Positions 55,657 through 64,000 are shown, counted from the stretch's first letter. The stretch is 64,000 nucleotides of DNA from Marinobacter goseongensis (GCF_023156235.1 NZ_JAKZAI010000007.1:164737-228736), one strand, 5' to 3'. Notes: a model not told the origin generated them from the sequence alone. Numbers and translations: made by a program.

Positions 55657-56760
55657 ATGAAACTGGTCTACTTATCTCCGGTGCCGTGGTCGAGTTTTTC
55701 GCAACGTCCTCAAAAGTTTGTACAGTGGTTTCATAAGCGCACTGGGGGAGAGGTCCTTTGGATTGAGCCTTACCCCACGCGATTTCCAGTCGCAGCGGAT
55801 TTTGGGAGATTGAGAGCAGATAGCGTTTCTCAGTGTAGTAAACTTCCCACGTGGATTCACATAGCTCGCCCGCGATCTCTTCCTATTGAGCCTCTTCCAG
55901 GTTCTGGCGCAGTCAATCGTTTATTGTGGTCTGATGTATTGGAACAAGTTGAGGAGTTTGGGAGAGAGAAAAACATTCTAATAGTTGTTGGTAAACCCTC
56001 GGTTCTAGCTCTGCAGGTTTTGTCGAAATTTCCCGGAGTTCGTTCTTTTTATGACGCAATGGACGACTTCCCGGCTTTTTACGCAGGCCTCTCACAAATC
56101 GCTATGAGAAAACGCGAACGCCTTGTCGCGGAACAAACGGGCGAATTGTTCGTATCGAGCTCGGCGCTCAAGGAGCGTTGGAGTAGACTCGACAAAAAAG
56201 TGACACTGGTGCCCAACGGCCTGGATAAAAATATATTGCCTGAAGGCGTCAGGGCGAGGCAGAGGAGAGGTGGCAGAGCTATATTTGGATACGTTGGAAC
56301 CATTGGCGCTTGGTTTGACTGGGAGTGGATTGATACTCTAGCAACGTGTAGACCTAACGATGAAATTCGGCTGATTGGTCCCGTGTTTCAGAGTGCCCCA
56401 GTTAATCTCTCGAACAATATTACTTTCCATCCTCCTTGTAGCCACAGAGATGCATTAGAGGCTATGAGCTGCTTTGACGTTGGTTTAATCCCTTTCAAAC
56501 GCAATCAGCTAACGAGCTCGGTTGACCCCATAAAGTTCTATGAATATCGAGCGCTGCAACTCCCAATCTTATCTACGAAGTTTGGTGAAATGGGCTTTCG
56601 CCAACGAGAGCCTGGGACATACCTAACCGAAACCAAGCAAGATATCGAACTTATGGCTGAAGCTGCGCTCAACCACACATATGTAGAGGGCTCAGGTTCA
56701 TTTTTGCGCGACAACTGCTGGGAAGCACGATTTGAAGCGTCTGGAATATTAGGGAATTAA
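55657..56760 (+). CDS. GT-B glycosyltransferase (same subfamily as the 3' part of the fusion)
   Basis: A 367-residue glycosyltransferase. The frame is open from GTG 55618, but the ATG at 55657 gives the expected start MKLVYLSPVPWSSFSQRPQK. The SQRPQKFVQWFHK element is the same kind as YQRPQHIS in the C-terminal part of the preceding fusion, so the two are related. The donor domain has TLVPNGLDKNIL, FGYVGTIGAWFDWEWIDTL and IPFKRNQLTSSVDPIKFYEY followed by RALQLPILSTKFGEM. Such proteins are often adjacent to Wzt in ABC-type O-antigen loci. Donor sugar unknown. Confidence 0.88.
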   Translation: MKLVYLSPVPWSSFSQRPQKFVQWFHKRTGGEVLWIEPYPTRFPVAADFGRLRADSVSQCSKLPTWIHIARPRSLPIEPLPGSGAVNRLLWSDVLEQVEEFGREKNILIVVGKPSVLALQVLSKFPGVRSFYDAMDDFPAFYAGLSQIAMRKRERLVAEQTGELFVSSSALKERWSRLDKKVTLVPNGLDKNILPEGVRARQRRGGRAIFGYVGTIGAWFDWEWIDTLATCRPNDEIRLIGPVFQSAPVNLSNNITFHPPCSHRDALEAMSCFDVGLIPFKRNQLTSSVDPIKFYEYRALQLPILSTKFGEMGFRQREPGTYLTETKQDIELMAEAALNHTYVEGSGSFLRDNCWEARFEASGILGN

Positions 56761-57056
56761 TAATTTCGGTTTGTTTGATTGTCATTCCCTTATAAAATCG
56801 AAACTAAATTTAATTGTCTAGTTTTAAGTCTCTGGTTCTCAGTAGCAATACCGATCAAGTTTTCAGATATTCGTTGGAGACTCTGGTGGGGTCTTAAATT
56901 GGCAAAGAGTTTTAGAACACATTGACGGTATTTCAAGAAATTTAGGCCAAATATCGGAAGAGGCGCAGCACCCCGACGTCTTGGGTATAATCACCACAGT
57001 TCGGTGCATTCTATCCATGGTTAGCTGCAACACTAATGCAATGAGAAAAGCGAGCA
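56761..57056. other. Intergenic region with a possible gene remnant
   Basis: A 296-bp AT-rich interval. Between a TAG at 56843 and a TAA at 57062 one frame is open for 72 codons (including FVGDSGGVLNWQRVLEHIDG, then ITTVRCILSMVSCNTNAMRK) and overlaps the start of the next gene, but it has no start codon near its 5' end. The opposite strand is also open, so coding status is doubtful. Confidence 0.35.
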
Positions 57057-58016
57057 ATGGCTAAAAGAGTAAACGTGCTCGTTTCGGGAGCAGGTGGGTT
57101 TGTTGGAAAGGCTCTCGTTAGGAGCTTGAGAGAGCATCCGAATTTTAGGATTAGTTGCTCAGTGAGATCGATTCAGGGGACACCCATTCCGGGCATGTTT
57201 GCAATTGGTGATATAGGCTCAAATACAGGCTGGTCAGACATCTTACAGAGTCAAAATGTGGTGATTCATGCTGCGGCGCGGGTACACATAATGGATGACA
57301 AAGCCCTCGACCCCCGTTTAGCTTTCCGCGAGGTAAACACCGAGGGCACACTAAACTTGGCTCGACAGGCCGCCAAAGCAGGCGTTCGCCGATTCGTGTT
57401 TATCAGTTCCATAAAAGTCAACGGTGAGCATACGTTGCAGGGTGCCCCGTTCACAGCGGATGATGCGCCTGATCCCAAAGATGCTTATGCGCTTTCAAAG
57501 CTGGAGGCAGAACGTGGCCTGTGGCAGATTGCGAGGGACACCGGTATGGAGATCGTCGTGATTCGGCCTCCGCTGGTATATGGTCCGGGGGTAAAAGGCA
57601 ATTTCGCAAGTATGGTAGCGTCGGTGGCCAGAGGATTGCCTCTGCCGCTGGGCGCGGTGAACAATAAACGTTCGCTCGTGGCATTGGATAATCTAGTGGA
57701 TCTGATTACGGTGTGCATAGAGCATCCCGCGGCAGCGAATCAGGTGTTCTTGGTCAGTGACGGTGACGATCTCTCAACGTCGGAGCTTCTGCGCCGTGTT
57801 GGGGCAGCCGTGAACAAACCAGCCAGGTTGATTTCGGTGCCCGGCAGCATTCTTGAATTGGCCGCGTTATTGCTTGGAAAAAAAGCGCTGGTGCGTAGAC
57901 TTCTGGGGTCGCTGCAGGTAGACATCGACAAGGTGCGCGATTTGCTGGGTTGGGAGCCGCCGGTTTCAGTGGATGAGGGGTTGCGACGGTGTTGCGAAGC
58001 CAGGCGGAATTGTTAA
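57057..58016 (+). CDS. NAD-dependent nucleotide-sugar epimerase/reductase, WbpV-like
   Basis: A 319-residue SDR-family sugar-nucleotide enzyme. NAD-site VLVSGAGGFVGKALVRSL, the Ser and YXXXK catalytic residues FVFISSIKVNGEHTL and DAYALSKLEAERGLW, and PPLVYGPGVKGNF are visible. The neighbours (a PglC-like initiator and a WbpM/FlaA1-like 4,6-dehydratase) are the partners of WbpV/WbjF-type reductases, which reduce UDP-4-keto-6-deoxy-GlcNAc to UDP-D-FucNAc or UDP-D-QuiNAc. A UDP-glucose 4-epimerase role is the alternative. ATG with GAAAAGCGA upstream. The next gene starts 2 bp after the stop. Confidence 0.85.
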   Translation: MAKRVNVLVSGAGGFVGKALVRSLREHPNFRISCSVRSIQGTPIPGMFAIGDIGSNTGWSDILQSQNVVIHAAARVHIMDDKALDPRLAFREVNTEGTLNLARQAAKAGVRRFVFISSIKVNGEHTLQGAPFTADDAPDPKDAYALSKLEAERGLWQIARDTGMEIVVIRPPLVYGPGVKGNFASMVASVARGLPLPLGAVNNKRSLVALDNLVDLITVCIEHPAAANQVFLVSDGDDLSTSELLRRVGAAVNKPARLISVPGSILELAALLLGKKALVRRLLGSLQVDIDKVRDLLGWEPPVSVDEGLRRCCEARRNC

Positions 58017-58017
58017 C

Positions 58018-58569
58018 GTGATTAGAATATGTGATGTTCTGTTATCATTGGCTGGGCTCATGTTGGGGGCACCAGTGCTCGCTATACTCTATGGGATCGG
58101 TCTTTTCGACACGGGATCACCCATTTTTCGCCAGGAACGGGTCGGTCGCGGGAAAAAGCCGTTTACGTTGATTAAGTTCCGGACCATGGCAGTTGACACC
58201 GCTTCCGTCGCGAGCCATCTTGCCAGCAGCGCCTCTGTTACGCGATTTGGCCGATTTCTTCGCCGTACCAAGTTGGATGAGCTGCCCCAACTCTGGAACG
58301 TGTTCAAAGGAGAAATGAGCCTCGTGGGACCCAGGCCCTGTCTGTTCAACCAACGGGAGTTAATCGCGGAGCGCGAAGTGAGGGGGGTGCTTGATGCCCG
58401 CCCCGGTATCACGGGTCTGGCGCAAATTAATGATATCGACATGTCTACGCCACGTTTGTTGGCGGAAACTGATGAGGCGATGCTGGCGCGGCTGAACATC
58501 CGGCAGTACTTCAGATACATTGCTTTAACGGTGTTGGGAAAGGGCACCGGTGATCGCTTAAGGGACTGA
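58018..58569 (+). CDS. Undecaprenyl-phosphate sugar phosphotransferase (PglC-like initiating enzyme)
   Basis: A small phosphoglycosyl transferase of 183 residues with one N-terminal membrane segment (DVLLSLAGLMLGAPVLAILY). The family blocks are PIFRQERVGRGKKPFTLIKF followed by RTM, LDELPQLWNVFKGEMSLVGP followed by RP, and RPGITGLAQI; the DE pair in LDELPQ is the catalytic dyad. GTG at 58018 chosen because it gives the typical PglC length without overlap with the epimerase (the frame is open from 57973). It would start a second kind of glycan with FucNAc/QuiNAc-type sugar from the neighbouring enzymes, beside the WecA-started one. Confidence 0.92.
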   Translation: MIRICDVLLSLAGLMLGAPVLAILYGIGLFDTGSPIFRQERVGRGKKPFTLIKFRTMAVDTASVASHLASSASVTRFGRFLRRTKLDELPQLWNVFKGEMSLVGPRPCLFNQRELIAEREVRGVLDARPGITGLAQINDIDMSTPRLLAETDEAMLARLNIRQYFRYIALTVLGKGTGDRLRD

Positions 58570-58571
58570 CA

Positions 58572-60509
58572 TTGATTCAGACATTCTTGAATTTACCAAG
58601 ATATCAGAAGCGCATCATATCGGTTGCGTCCGATGTGTTCATGCTCTTTCTCTCAATTTGGGCTGCTTTTGCGCTGAGATTGGAGCAGCATTTTTGGATT
58701 CCAAACCAGGATCAGGTGGTTGCGGCAACAATAACCGTGGTGCTCACAATCGCTGTGTTCATCAGGCTGGGCCTGTACAGAGCGGTCATTCGCTTTCTTG
58801 GCGATAAAGCGTTTCTCACCATCATATACGGTGTGGTGGTGTCCAGCCTCTCGCTCATGGTGTTGGGCTATCTTCTACAGGCCTTTATTCCTCGTTCTGT
58901 GCCAGTTATTTACGGCGCATTGGCCTTCTTATTTGTTAGTGGCACCCGACTGGGCGTTCGCATTATCGTCAATCACCCGCGTCAACGTGCAAAAGAGGCA
59001 GTAGCCATTATTGGCACTGGTGAAACGGGCATGCAGCTGGCTTCGGCGCTTCAACAAGGCACGGAGTATCGGCCAGTGTTGTTCATATCGCTTCTACGCT
59101 CCAATCACAAGGCCATGATTAACGGCTTACCGGTAACCAGCGTTGAGCATATTGCCAAGCATGCCCAGAAGCACGGTGTACGCAGAATATTGTTGGCGCT
59201 GGATGCCGAATCAAAGGTAGATCGCAAAGAGTTGCTGAAGCGGCTTGAGCCTTTGACCTTGCCTGTCCAGACCGTGCCCTCCATGTCTGAGTTAGTAGCT
59301 GGTCAGGCCCGGATCAATGATATTCGAGATCTTGACATCGCAGACCTGCTTGGGCGTGAACCCGTGCGGCCAGATACGGCCCTGACCTCCGATAGCCTTC
59401 ACCAGAAAGTCATCATGGTAACTGGTGCTGGGGGCTCGATCGGCTCAGAGCTTTGTCGACAGATTCTCCGCTATAAGCCACGGACGTTGGTGTTGTTTGA
59501 GCAGTCTGAGTTTTCTCTCTATGCCATCGAGAGGGAGTTGCAGTCCATTAACAGAGTTGAGGGGTTGGAGGTAACGCTCCACCCCGTGCTGGGCAGTGTA
59601 AATCATCGTCGTCGTTGCGAAGTGGTCATGAGAGCGTTCGGTGTTCAAGCTGTATATCATGCGGCGGCATACAAACACGTGCCACTGGTGGAGCACAATG
59701 TCATTGAAGGCGTGCAAAACAATGTTTTTGGCACCTGGCATGCAGCTGAGGCGGCGGTGGCGGCCGGTGTTGAACGTTTTGTGTTGATATCAACCGACAA
59801 GGCTGTTCGCCCTACCAACGTCATGGGCGCCAGCAAACGACTCGCCGAGCTTGTGTTGCAGGCTTTAGCTCAGCGGCAGAGCGGCACTGTTTTTTCCATG
59901 GTGCGCTTTGGCAATGTGCTGGGCTCTTCCGGCTCAGTGGTGCCCTTATTCAGGGATCAGATTCGCGATGGTGGGCCGATTACCGTTACCCACCCTGATA
60001 TCGTGCGATATTTCATGACGATCCCGGAGGCAAGCCAGCTCGTGTTGCAGGCAGGGAGCATGGGCAAAGGTGGTGAAGTTTTCGTGCTGGACATGGGCGA
60101 GCCGGTCAAGATTGCAGATTTGGCCCGTAAAATGATTCACCTGATGGGTATGGAAGAAAGGACTGAAGACAATCCGGGCGGTGACATCGCGGTTTTGTAC
60201 ACGGGCCTGCGACCTGGTGAGAAGTTATTCGAAGAACTGCTGATTGGCGACGACCCCCAGGGTACGGTCCACCCCAGGATTATGATGGCGCGTGAAGTAT
60301 CCATGCCTTGGTTTGAGGTTGAGAAAACTCTCGACAGTCTGATGCGTGCCAGCCAGAGTTTTAACTGCAAAGCTGTTGTGGATGTGTTGCAGGCTGCCCC
60401 AACAGGCTACGCACCAAACAGTGATGTTGTAGATCTTATTTGGTGCGCTGGCTCTCAGGCGTCTCTAGCAGCCGACAAAAAAGACAACGTGCGGCGCTTA
60501 CCGATATAG
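58572..60509 (+). CDS. Membrane-bound UDP-GlcNAc 4,6-dehydratase, WbpM/FlaA1 type
   Basis: A 645-residue protein with four hydrophobic segments (about 15-130), then a CoA-binding-like domain (about 140-260, VAIIGTGETGMQLASAL) and an SDR dehydratase domain (about 280-600). The NAD site is VIMVTGAGGSIGSELCRQIL. The catalytic region STDKAVRPTNVMGASKRLAE has Met in place of Tyr (the SMK triad), which defines the WbpM/PglF group. MVRFGNVLGSSGSVVPLF and GLRPGEKLFEELLI follow. It forms UDP-4-keto-6-deoxy-GlcNAc for the WbpV-like reductase. TTG start at 58572, two bases after the previous stop. Confidence 0.94.
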   Translation: MIQTFLNLPRYQKRIISVASDVFMLFLSIWAAFALRLEQHFWIPNQDQVVAATITVVLTIAVFIRLGLYRAVIRFLGDKAFLTIIYGVVVSSLSLMVLGYLLQAFIPRSVPVIYGALAFLFVSGTRLGVRIIVNHPRQRAKEAVAIIGTGETGMQLASALQQGTEYRPVLFISLLRSNHKAMINGLPVTSVEHIAKHAQKHGVRRILLALDAESKVDRKELLKRLEPLTLPVQTVPSMSELVAGQARINDIRDLDIADLLGREPVRPDTALTSDSLHQKVIMVTGAGGSIGSELCRQILRYKPRTLVLFEQSEFSLYAIERELQSINRVEGLEVTLHPVLGSVNHRRRCEVVMRAFGVQAVYHAAAYKHVPLVEHNVIEGVQNNVFGTWHAAEAAVAAGVERFVLISTDKAVRPTNVMGASKRLAELVLQALAQRQSGTVFSMVRFGNVLGSSGSVVPLFRDQIRDGGPITVTHPDIVRYFMTIPEASQLVLQAGSMGKGGEVFVLDMGEPVKIADLARKMIHLMGMEERTEDNPGGDIAVLYTGLRPGEKLFEELLIGDDPQGTVHPRIMMAREVSMPWFEVEKTLDSLMRASQSFNCKAVVDVLQAAPTGYAPNSDVVDLIWCAGSQASLAADKKDNVRRLPI

Positions 60510-60571
60510 CCAGTGTTGGATCACGGCGTTAGACAGTCCGTCGCCGTAAAATTGACGCTCGATTTATCAAC

Positions 60572-61975
60572 ATGGACGTTTCGATGATTAATATTAAACA
60601 CCATGGCGCCACTACCGGCGTCACCGGCTCCTGTCACGAACTGTTGGTCGGCAACGCCGGCGTTCTGGTCGACTGCGGCCTGTTTCAGGGCGAAGACAAA
60701 GGAGCCGGCTCGGACGCCGAAAACCTTGCCATTGATTTCCCGATTGATCACATCCGGGCGCTGATTGTCACCCACGTACACATTGACCACGTCGGTCGAA
60801 TTCCCTACCTGTTGGCCGCCGGCTTTAATGGGCCCATCATTTGTTCCAAACCTTCGGCGATTATGCTGCCGGAAATTCTTGAAGACGCGCTGAAAATCGG
60901 CTTCACCCGTGATCGCGCCTTGATCGAGAGAGTACTGGAGTTGATTCGCGCCCGCACTGTGCAAGTGCCTTATGGCGAATGGCATACTGTATTTGACGAT
61001 GGCGACACGGCGTTGCGGGTACGTTTGCAGCGGGCAGGGCATATTCTCGGCTCCGCTTATGTGGAATGCGATGCTCGCGCGGGCGCTGCCCCCGAGCGCA
61101 TTGTGTTCAGTGGTGATCTGGGTGCACCCCATGCCCCCCTGTTGCCGGAGCCACAGTCGCCGGAAAAAGCGGACCGTCTCGTTATTGAGAGCACGTACGG
61201 TGACAAGGACCACGAAGACCGGGAAACCCGGCGCTATCGTTTGAAAGCGGTTCTGGAGCACGCACTGGAAGATGGCGGCACGGTACTGGTGCCCGCGTTC
61301 AGTATCGGACGCACCCAGGAACTGTTGTATGAAATTGAAAGCCTGATTGCGGAGTTTGGTGACACGCCGGTCAGTGACCCGAAGCTCACCTGGAACGATC
61401 TTGAAATCGTTGTCGATTCACCACTGGCGGCCGAGTTTACCCGCATTTACGATCGCCTTCGGGCTTTCTGGGATGATGAGGCAACGGAATTGGTTCGTGA
61501 CGGACGCCATCCGTTGTCTTTCGAGCAACTCACGGTCATAGGCGATCACCGTGACCATCTCGAGGCGGTTGATTATCTTGCCAGAACCAATAGGCCCTGC
61601 GTCGTGCTCGCGGGCTCTGGGATGTGCGCCGGGGGCCGGATAGTCAATTACCTGAAAAGGATGCTCGGGGACAGTCGCAACGATGTGCTTTTTGTGGGCT
61701 ACCAGGCTGCGGGCACTCCGGGGCGAGATATCCTTACTTATGGCCCTCGAGGCGGTTGGGTGGAACTTGACGGTGAGCGTTACGAGATTCGGGCGCAGGT
61801 TCACAAGGTGGGAGGGTATTCAGCTCACGCCGGGCAGTCCGATCTGATTCGGTTTGTTGAGGGTATCGCGCAGGCGCCGACCGAGATTCGAATTGTGCAT
61901 GGTGATCCCGGAGCCAAGCGTGCACTGAAATACAGGTTTCATGACTTGGGTCACACAGGAATAATGATTCCGTGA
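60572..61975 (+). CDS. Beta-CASP metallo-beta-lactamase-fold RNA-processing protein, copy 2
   Basis: A 467-residue MBL-fold protein of the beta-CASP type, like the gene at 17404-18765 but strongly diverged. The zinc motif is LIVTHVHIDHVGRIPYLLAA (HXHXDH). RAGHILGSAYVECDA and IVFSGDLGAPH give other ligands, RLVIESTYGDKDHED and VLAGSGMCAGGRIVNYLKRM are the beta-CASP blocks, and YSAHAGQSDLIRFV is the C-terminal His motif. It lies within the glycan locus between the dehydratase and the TviB-like gene, on the same strand. A direct role in polysaccharide synthesis is not obvious; it may be an ordinary chromosomal gene. Confidence 0.88.
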   Translation: MDVSMINIKHHGATTGVTGSCHELLVGNAGVLVDCGLFQGEDKGAGSDAENLAIDFPIDHIRALIVTHVHIDHVGRIPYLLAAGFNGPIICSKPSAIMLPEILEDALKIGFTRDRALIERVLELIRARTVQVPYGEWHTVFDDGDTALRVRLQRAGHILGSAYVECDARAGAAPERIVFSGDLGAPHAPLLPEPQSPEKADRLVIESTYGDKDHEDRETRRYRLKAVLEHALEDGGTVLVPAFSIGRTQELLYEIESLIAEFGDTPVSDPKLTWNDLEIVVDSPLAAEFTRIYDRLRAFWDDEATELVRDGRHPLSFEQLTVIGDHRDHLEAVDYLARTNRPCVVLAGSGMCAGGRIVNYLKRMLGDSRNDVLFVGYQAAGTPGRDILTYGPRGGWVELDGERYEIRAQVHKVGGYSAHAGQSDLIRFVEGIAQAPTEIRIVHGDPGAKRALKYRFHDLGHTGIMIP

Positions 61976-62015
61976 GTGCCTCGGGTGACGCTCTTATAAA
62001 AAGGATTGACTGTCT

Positions 62016-63278
62016 ATGAAGAAGATAGCCGTTGTCGGCCTGGGTTACGTCGGCTTGCCGTTGGCTGCTGCGTTTGGTGAAAAGCGGGAGATCGTTGGCT
62101 TTGATGTCAACTCAAAGCGCATTGCTGAACTGAGGGACGGCGTAGATTTCACCCGTGAGGTTTCCTCAGAGGAGTTGGCAGCCTCTTCTGGTTTGTCGTT
62201 TACAGACTCCGTGGATGGCATTCGCGACTGTCAGATTTATATCGTGACCGTCCCAACGCCGATTGATGAATTCAAATCGCCCGATCTTACTCCGCTGGTC
62301 AAGGCCAGCGAAAGCGTGGGCAAAGTGCTTAAAGCCGGCGATATTGTGATCTATGAATCGACGGTGTATCCCGGTGCAACCGAAGAAGTCTGTGTTCCTG
62401 TGTTGGAGAAAGTCTCGGGCCTGACGTTCAATCAGGACTTTTATGCAGGTTATAGCCCCGAGCGCATCAATCCCGGCGACAAAGAGCACCGCGTCACTAC
62501 TATTATGAAGGTGACCTCAGGCTCCACGCCGGAAATCGCGGAGGAAGTGGATGCGCTTTATGCCGATATCATTACCGCCGGTACCCATAAAGCGAGCTCT
62601 ATCAAAGTCGCCGAAGCCGCGAAAGTTATTGAAAACACCCAGCGGGATCTGAATATTGCGTTAATCAACGAGCTGTCGATGATCTTTTCTCGTTTGAAGA
62701 TTGATACCCATGAGGTGCTGGCCGCGGCGGGAACCAAATGGAACTTCCTGCCGTTCAAGCCGGGTTTGGTCGGCGGCCACTGTATCGGCGTGGATCCGTA
62801 TTATCTCACCCACAAAGCCCAGTCTATTGGGTATCATCCAGAGATTATCCTGGCCGGTCGCCGAGTGAATGATAATATGGGACCGTACGCAGCTTCTGAG
62901 TTAGTCAAGGCCATGATCAAAGCCGGGCACACCATTGCCAGGGCCCGCGTGTTGGTGATGGGCTTTGCCTTCAAGGAAAACTGTCCGGATTTACGAAATA
63001 CCCGTGTTATTGATGTGGTTAACGAATTGCAGGATTTTGGCTGCACCGTCGACATCACCGATTGCTGGGCAGACAACGAAGAAGCCCGCCACGAATACGG
63101 CATCGAATTATTGGATAACCCACATCAAGGTGAATATGATGCCGTTATGTTGGCCGTGCCCCATCGGGAGTACGCCGCACTTTCCTCACACGAACTGCGC
63201 GCATTTTTGAAAGATAACGGTGTATTGTTTGACCTGAAAGGTGTGCTGCCATTAGGCGAAGCCGACTTACGATTGTAA
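62016..63278 (+). CDS. UDP-N-acetylglucosamine 6-dehydrogenase (TviB/WbpO-like)
   Basis: A 420-residue UDP-sugar dehydrogenase. The N-terminal Rossmann motif is [60 protein letters not shown] and [19 protein letters not shown] are typical of TviB rather than WecC or Ugd. [20 protein letters not shown] and the catalytic Cys in [18 protein letters not shown] are intact. TviB oxidises UDP-GlcNAc to UDP-GlcNAcA, WbpO UDP-GalNAc to UDP-GalNAcA. The product could receive an amide from the AsnB-like enzyme at 43103. AAAAGGA precedes the ATG. A strong terminator follows. Confidence 0.94.
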   Translation: MKKIAVVGLGYVGLPLAAAFGEKREIVGFDVNSKRIAELRDGVDFTREVSSEELAASSGLSFTDSVDGIRDCQIYIVTVPTPIDEFKSPDLTPLVKASESVGKVLKAGDIVIYESTVYPGATEEVCVPVLEKVSGLTFNQDFYAGYSPERINPGDKEHRVTTIMKVTSGSTPEIAEEVDALYADIITAGTHKASSIKVAEAAKVIENTQRDLNIALINELSMIFSRLKIDTHEVLAAAGTKWNFLPFKPGLVGGHCIGVDPYYLTHKAQSIGYHPEIILAGRRVNDNMGPYAASELVKAMIKAGHTIARARVLVMGFAFKENCPDLRNTRVIDVVNELQDFGCTVDITDCWADNEEARHEYGIELLDNPHQGEYDAVMLAVPHREYAALSSHELRAFLKDNGVLFDLKGVLPLGEADLRL

Positions 63279-63302
63279 TATGTTTTCAGTTCATCATTAT
63301 TT

Positions 63303-63327
63303 AAACCAGCCTATGGCTGGTTTTTTT
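63303..63327 (+). terminator. Rho-independent terminator after the TviB-like gene
   Basis: AAACCAGCC-TAT-GGCTGGTTT followed by a run of T. It closes the glycan locus before mvaT. Confidence 0.92.
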
Positions 63328-63422
63328 ATTACTGATCAGTAAATAAAGTGCTTTGCCTTGATGGCGTATTTAACCTATTATTTGCGGTGATTTTTGGTCA
63401 TACATCATAAGGGTTTTTATTC

Positions 63423-63791
63423 ATGGCAAAGATTAACGATTACTACCAGAAGAAACAGCTTATGGAAAAGCTTTCTGCAGAATTGGCGCAGCTGGAGCAG
63501 GATCAGGCTCTCAAAGGTGAGTTGGAATTCGAGAACAAAGTTCGCGCGTTGATGAAAGAGTACAACAAGTCGCCGAAAGACGTGCTGCAGATTCTGGGTG
63601 CGATTGACCCCGCCATTGCCGGCGGCAAAGCGGATGCGCCGGCTGGCACCCGTGCCAAGCGCCCCCTGAAGACCTATAAGAATCCGCACACCGGTGAAGT
63701 GGTCAAGACCCGTGGTGGCAATCACAAGACGCTGAACGAGTGGCGTGAGAAGCACGGAAAAGATGCTGTGCAGAGCTGGCAGCAGGACTGA
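63423..63791 (+). CDS. mvaT: MvaT/MvaU-type H-NS-like nucleoid protein
   Basis: A 122-residue xenogeneic silencer. The N-terminal coiled coil (about 1-60; EKLSAELAQLEQDQALKGEL followed by EFENKVRALMKEY) oligomerises. The C-terminal DNA-binding domain has RPLKTYKNPHTGEVVKTRGG followed by NHKTLNEWREKHG, which is close to Pseudomonas MvaT. Proteins of this family bind AT-rich, often acquired DNA and are known to affect surface polysaccharide and pilus genes. It lies right after the AT-containing polysaccharide locus. It is a single gene with a palindromic hairpin downstream. Confidence 0.94.
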   Translation: MAKINDYYQKKQLMEKLSAELAQLEQDQALKGELEFENKVRALMKEYNKSPKDVLQILGAIDPAIAGGKADAPAGTRAKRPLKTYKNPHTGEVVKTRGGNHKTLNEWREKHGKDAVQSWQQD

Positions 63792-63799
63792 TTCCGTTC

Positions 63800-63823
63800 G
63801 CGCCCTCTCTCCTGAGAGGGCGC
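63800..63823 (+). terminator. Hairpin after mvaT
   Basis: A perfect 10-bp stem, GCGCCCTCTC and GAGAGGGCGC, with TCCT loop, 9 bp after the mvaT stop. It lacks a T-tract, so it may be a weak or protein-assisted terminator or an mRNA-stabilising hairpin. Confidence 0.5.
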
Positions 63824-64000
63824 AGCCGCTCTCCCCCATCTGTGACACAACTCATACTCCCCCTTTCCTTAACGCATTGTCATCTCTGCGTGTGACAGCG
63901 CTCACTCTATTGGCTTCAACGCCGTAAGCGCCGTTAAATCGACCCACTTGCCCTAATCGTATTGAGCCACTTTTTTCAAAGCCGGCAACTCGGCATTCCA
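63824..64000. other. Non-coding tail of the window
   Basis: No gene is supported in these 177 bases. Only frames with unrelated stops are seen. Confidence 0.5.

Noticed and set aside
63376..63412. Sigma-70 promoter for mvaT (TTGCGG with a TCATAA-like -10)
   Set aside because: The -10 match is poor at the correct spacing, so it is not reported as a feature.
1..64000. CRISPR arrays, tRNA or rRNA genes, phage modules
   Set aside because: No regularly spaced repeats, no tRNA cloverleaf or rRNA sequence and no phage structural genes were recognised; a tRNA or covariance scan was not possible here.

Overview
The window looks like a chromosomal segment of a marine gammaproteobacterium, most likely Marinobacter or a close relative. 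This is inferred from a type IV pilus pilBCD-coaE-yacG neighbourhood with pilA divergent, an MvaT-type (not H-NS-type) nucleoid protein, an RfaH homologue and moderately high GC. No rRNA, tRNA, prophage or CRISPR array was seen.

Region 1 (1-18.8 kb) is housekeeping. On the + strand it holds the 3' part of a MalT/LuxR-type regulator. On the - strand follow a PlsC-type acyltransferase, a Bax-like glucosaminidase, a large unknown lipoprotein, a YfaZ porin, YacG, a hybrid histidine kinase, TrmO, an unknown outer-membrane protein, CoaE and PilD-PilC-PilB. PilA lies divergently behind a near-perfect sigma-54 promoter. A beta-CASP metallo-beta-lactamase protein follows on the - strand. Three copies of a 26-bp REP-like palindrome sit at gene ends here.

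Region 2 (18.9-47.4 kb) starts with cysQ and rfaH, then a long unidirectional surface-polysaccharide locus. Its first gene (wzi-like) carries an exact RfaH recruitment (ops) core in its first codons. The gene order is: Wzi, an SLBB/Wza-like exporter, a Wzz-like copolymerase, RmlB-D-A-C (dTDP-rhamnose), FdtA/C/B-like enzymes (a dTDP-3-acetamido-3,6-dideoxyhexose), an OafA-SGNH acyltransferase, a Wzx flippase, several glycosyltransferases, an asparagine-synthase-type amidotransferase, a probable Wzy polymerase and a further glycosyltransferase. Decay is visible here: one family-2 glycosyltransferase is frameshifted, the next gene seems to have lost its start, and a wecB copy has a nonsense codon and an IS630-family insertion.

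Region 3 (47.4-63.3 kb) begins downstream of a perfect CRP/Vfr-type palindrome. It has WecA, a WbbL-like rhamnosyltransferase, an intact WecB, an ABC exporter (Wzm/Wzt with an extended C-terminal domain), a methyltransferase-coiled-coil-glycosyltransferase fusion and another glycosyltransferase. Then come a WbpV-like reductase, a PglC-like initiating transferase, a WbpM/FlaA1-like dehydratase, a second beta-CASP protein and a TviB-like UDP-sugar dehydrogenase. The window closes with mvaT.

Taken together, the locus encodes two initiating enzymes (WecA and PglC-like) and two export routes (Wzx/Wzy/Wzz/Wza and Wzm/Wzt). The simplest reading is two different polymers sharing precursors: an RfaH-controlled exopolysaccharide or capsule, and an ABC-exported O-antigen-like glycan. 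This is inference from gene content. I did not find a clearly novel defence or mobile system. The most unusual items are the methyltransferase-glycosyltransferase fusion beside the ABC exporter, the rfaH-ops pairing at the head of the locus, and the unrecognised lipoprotein.
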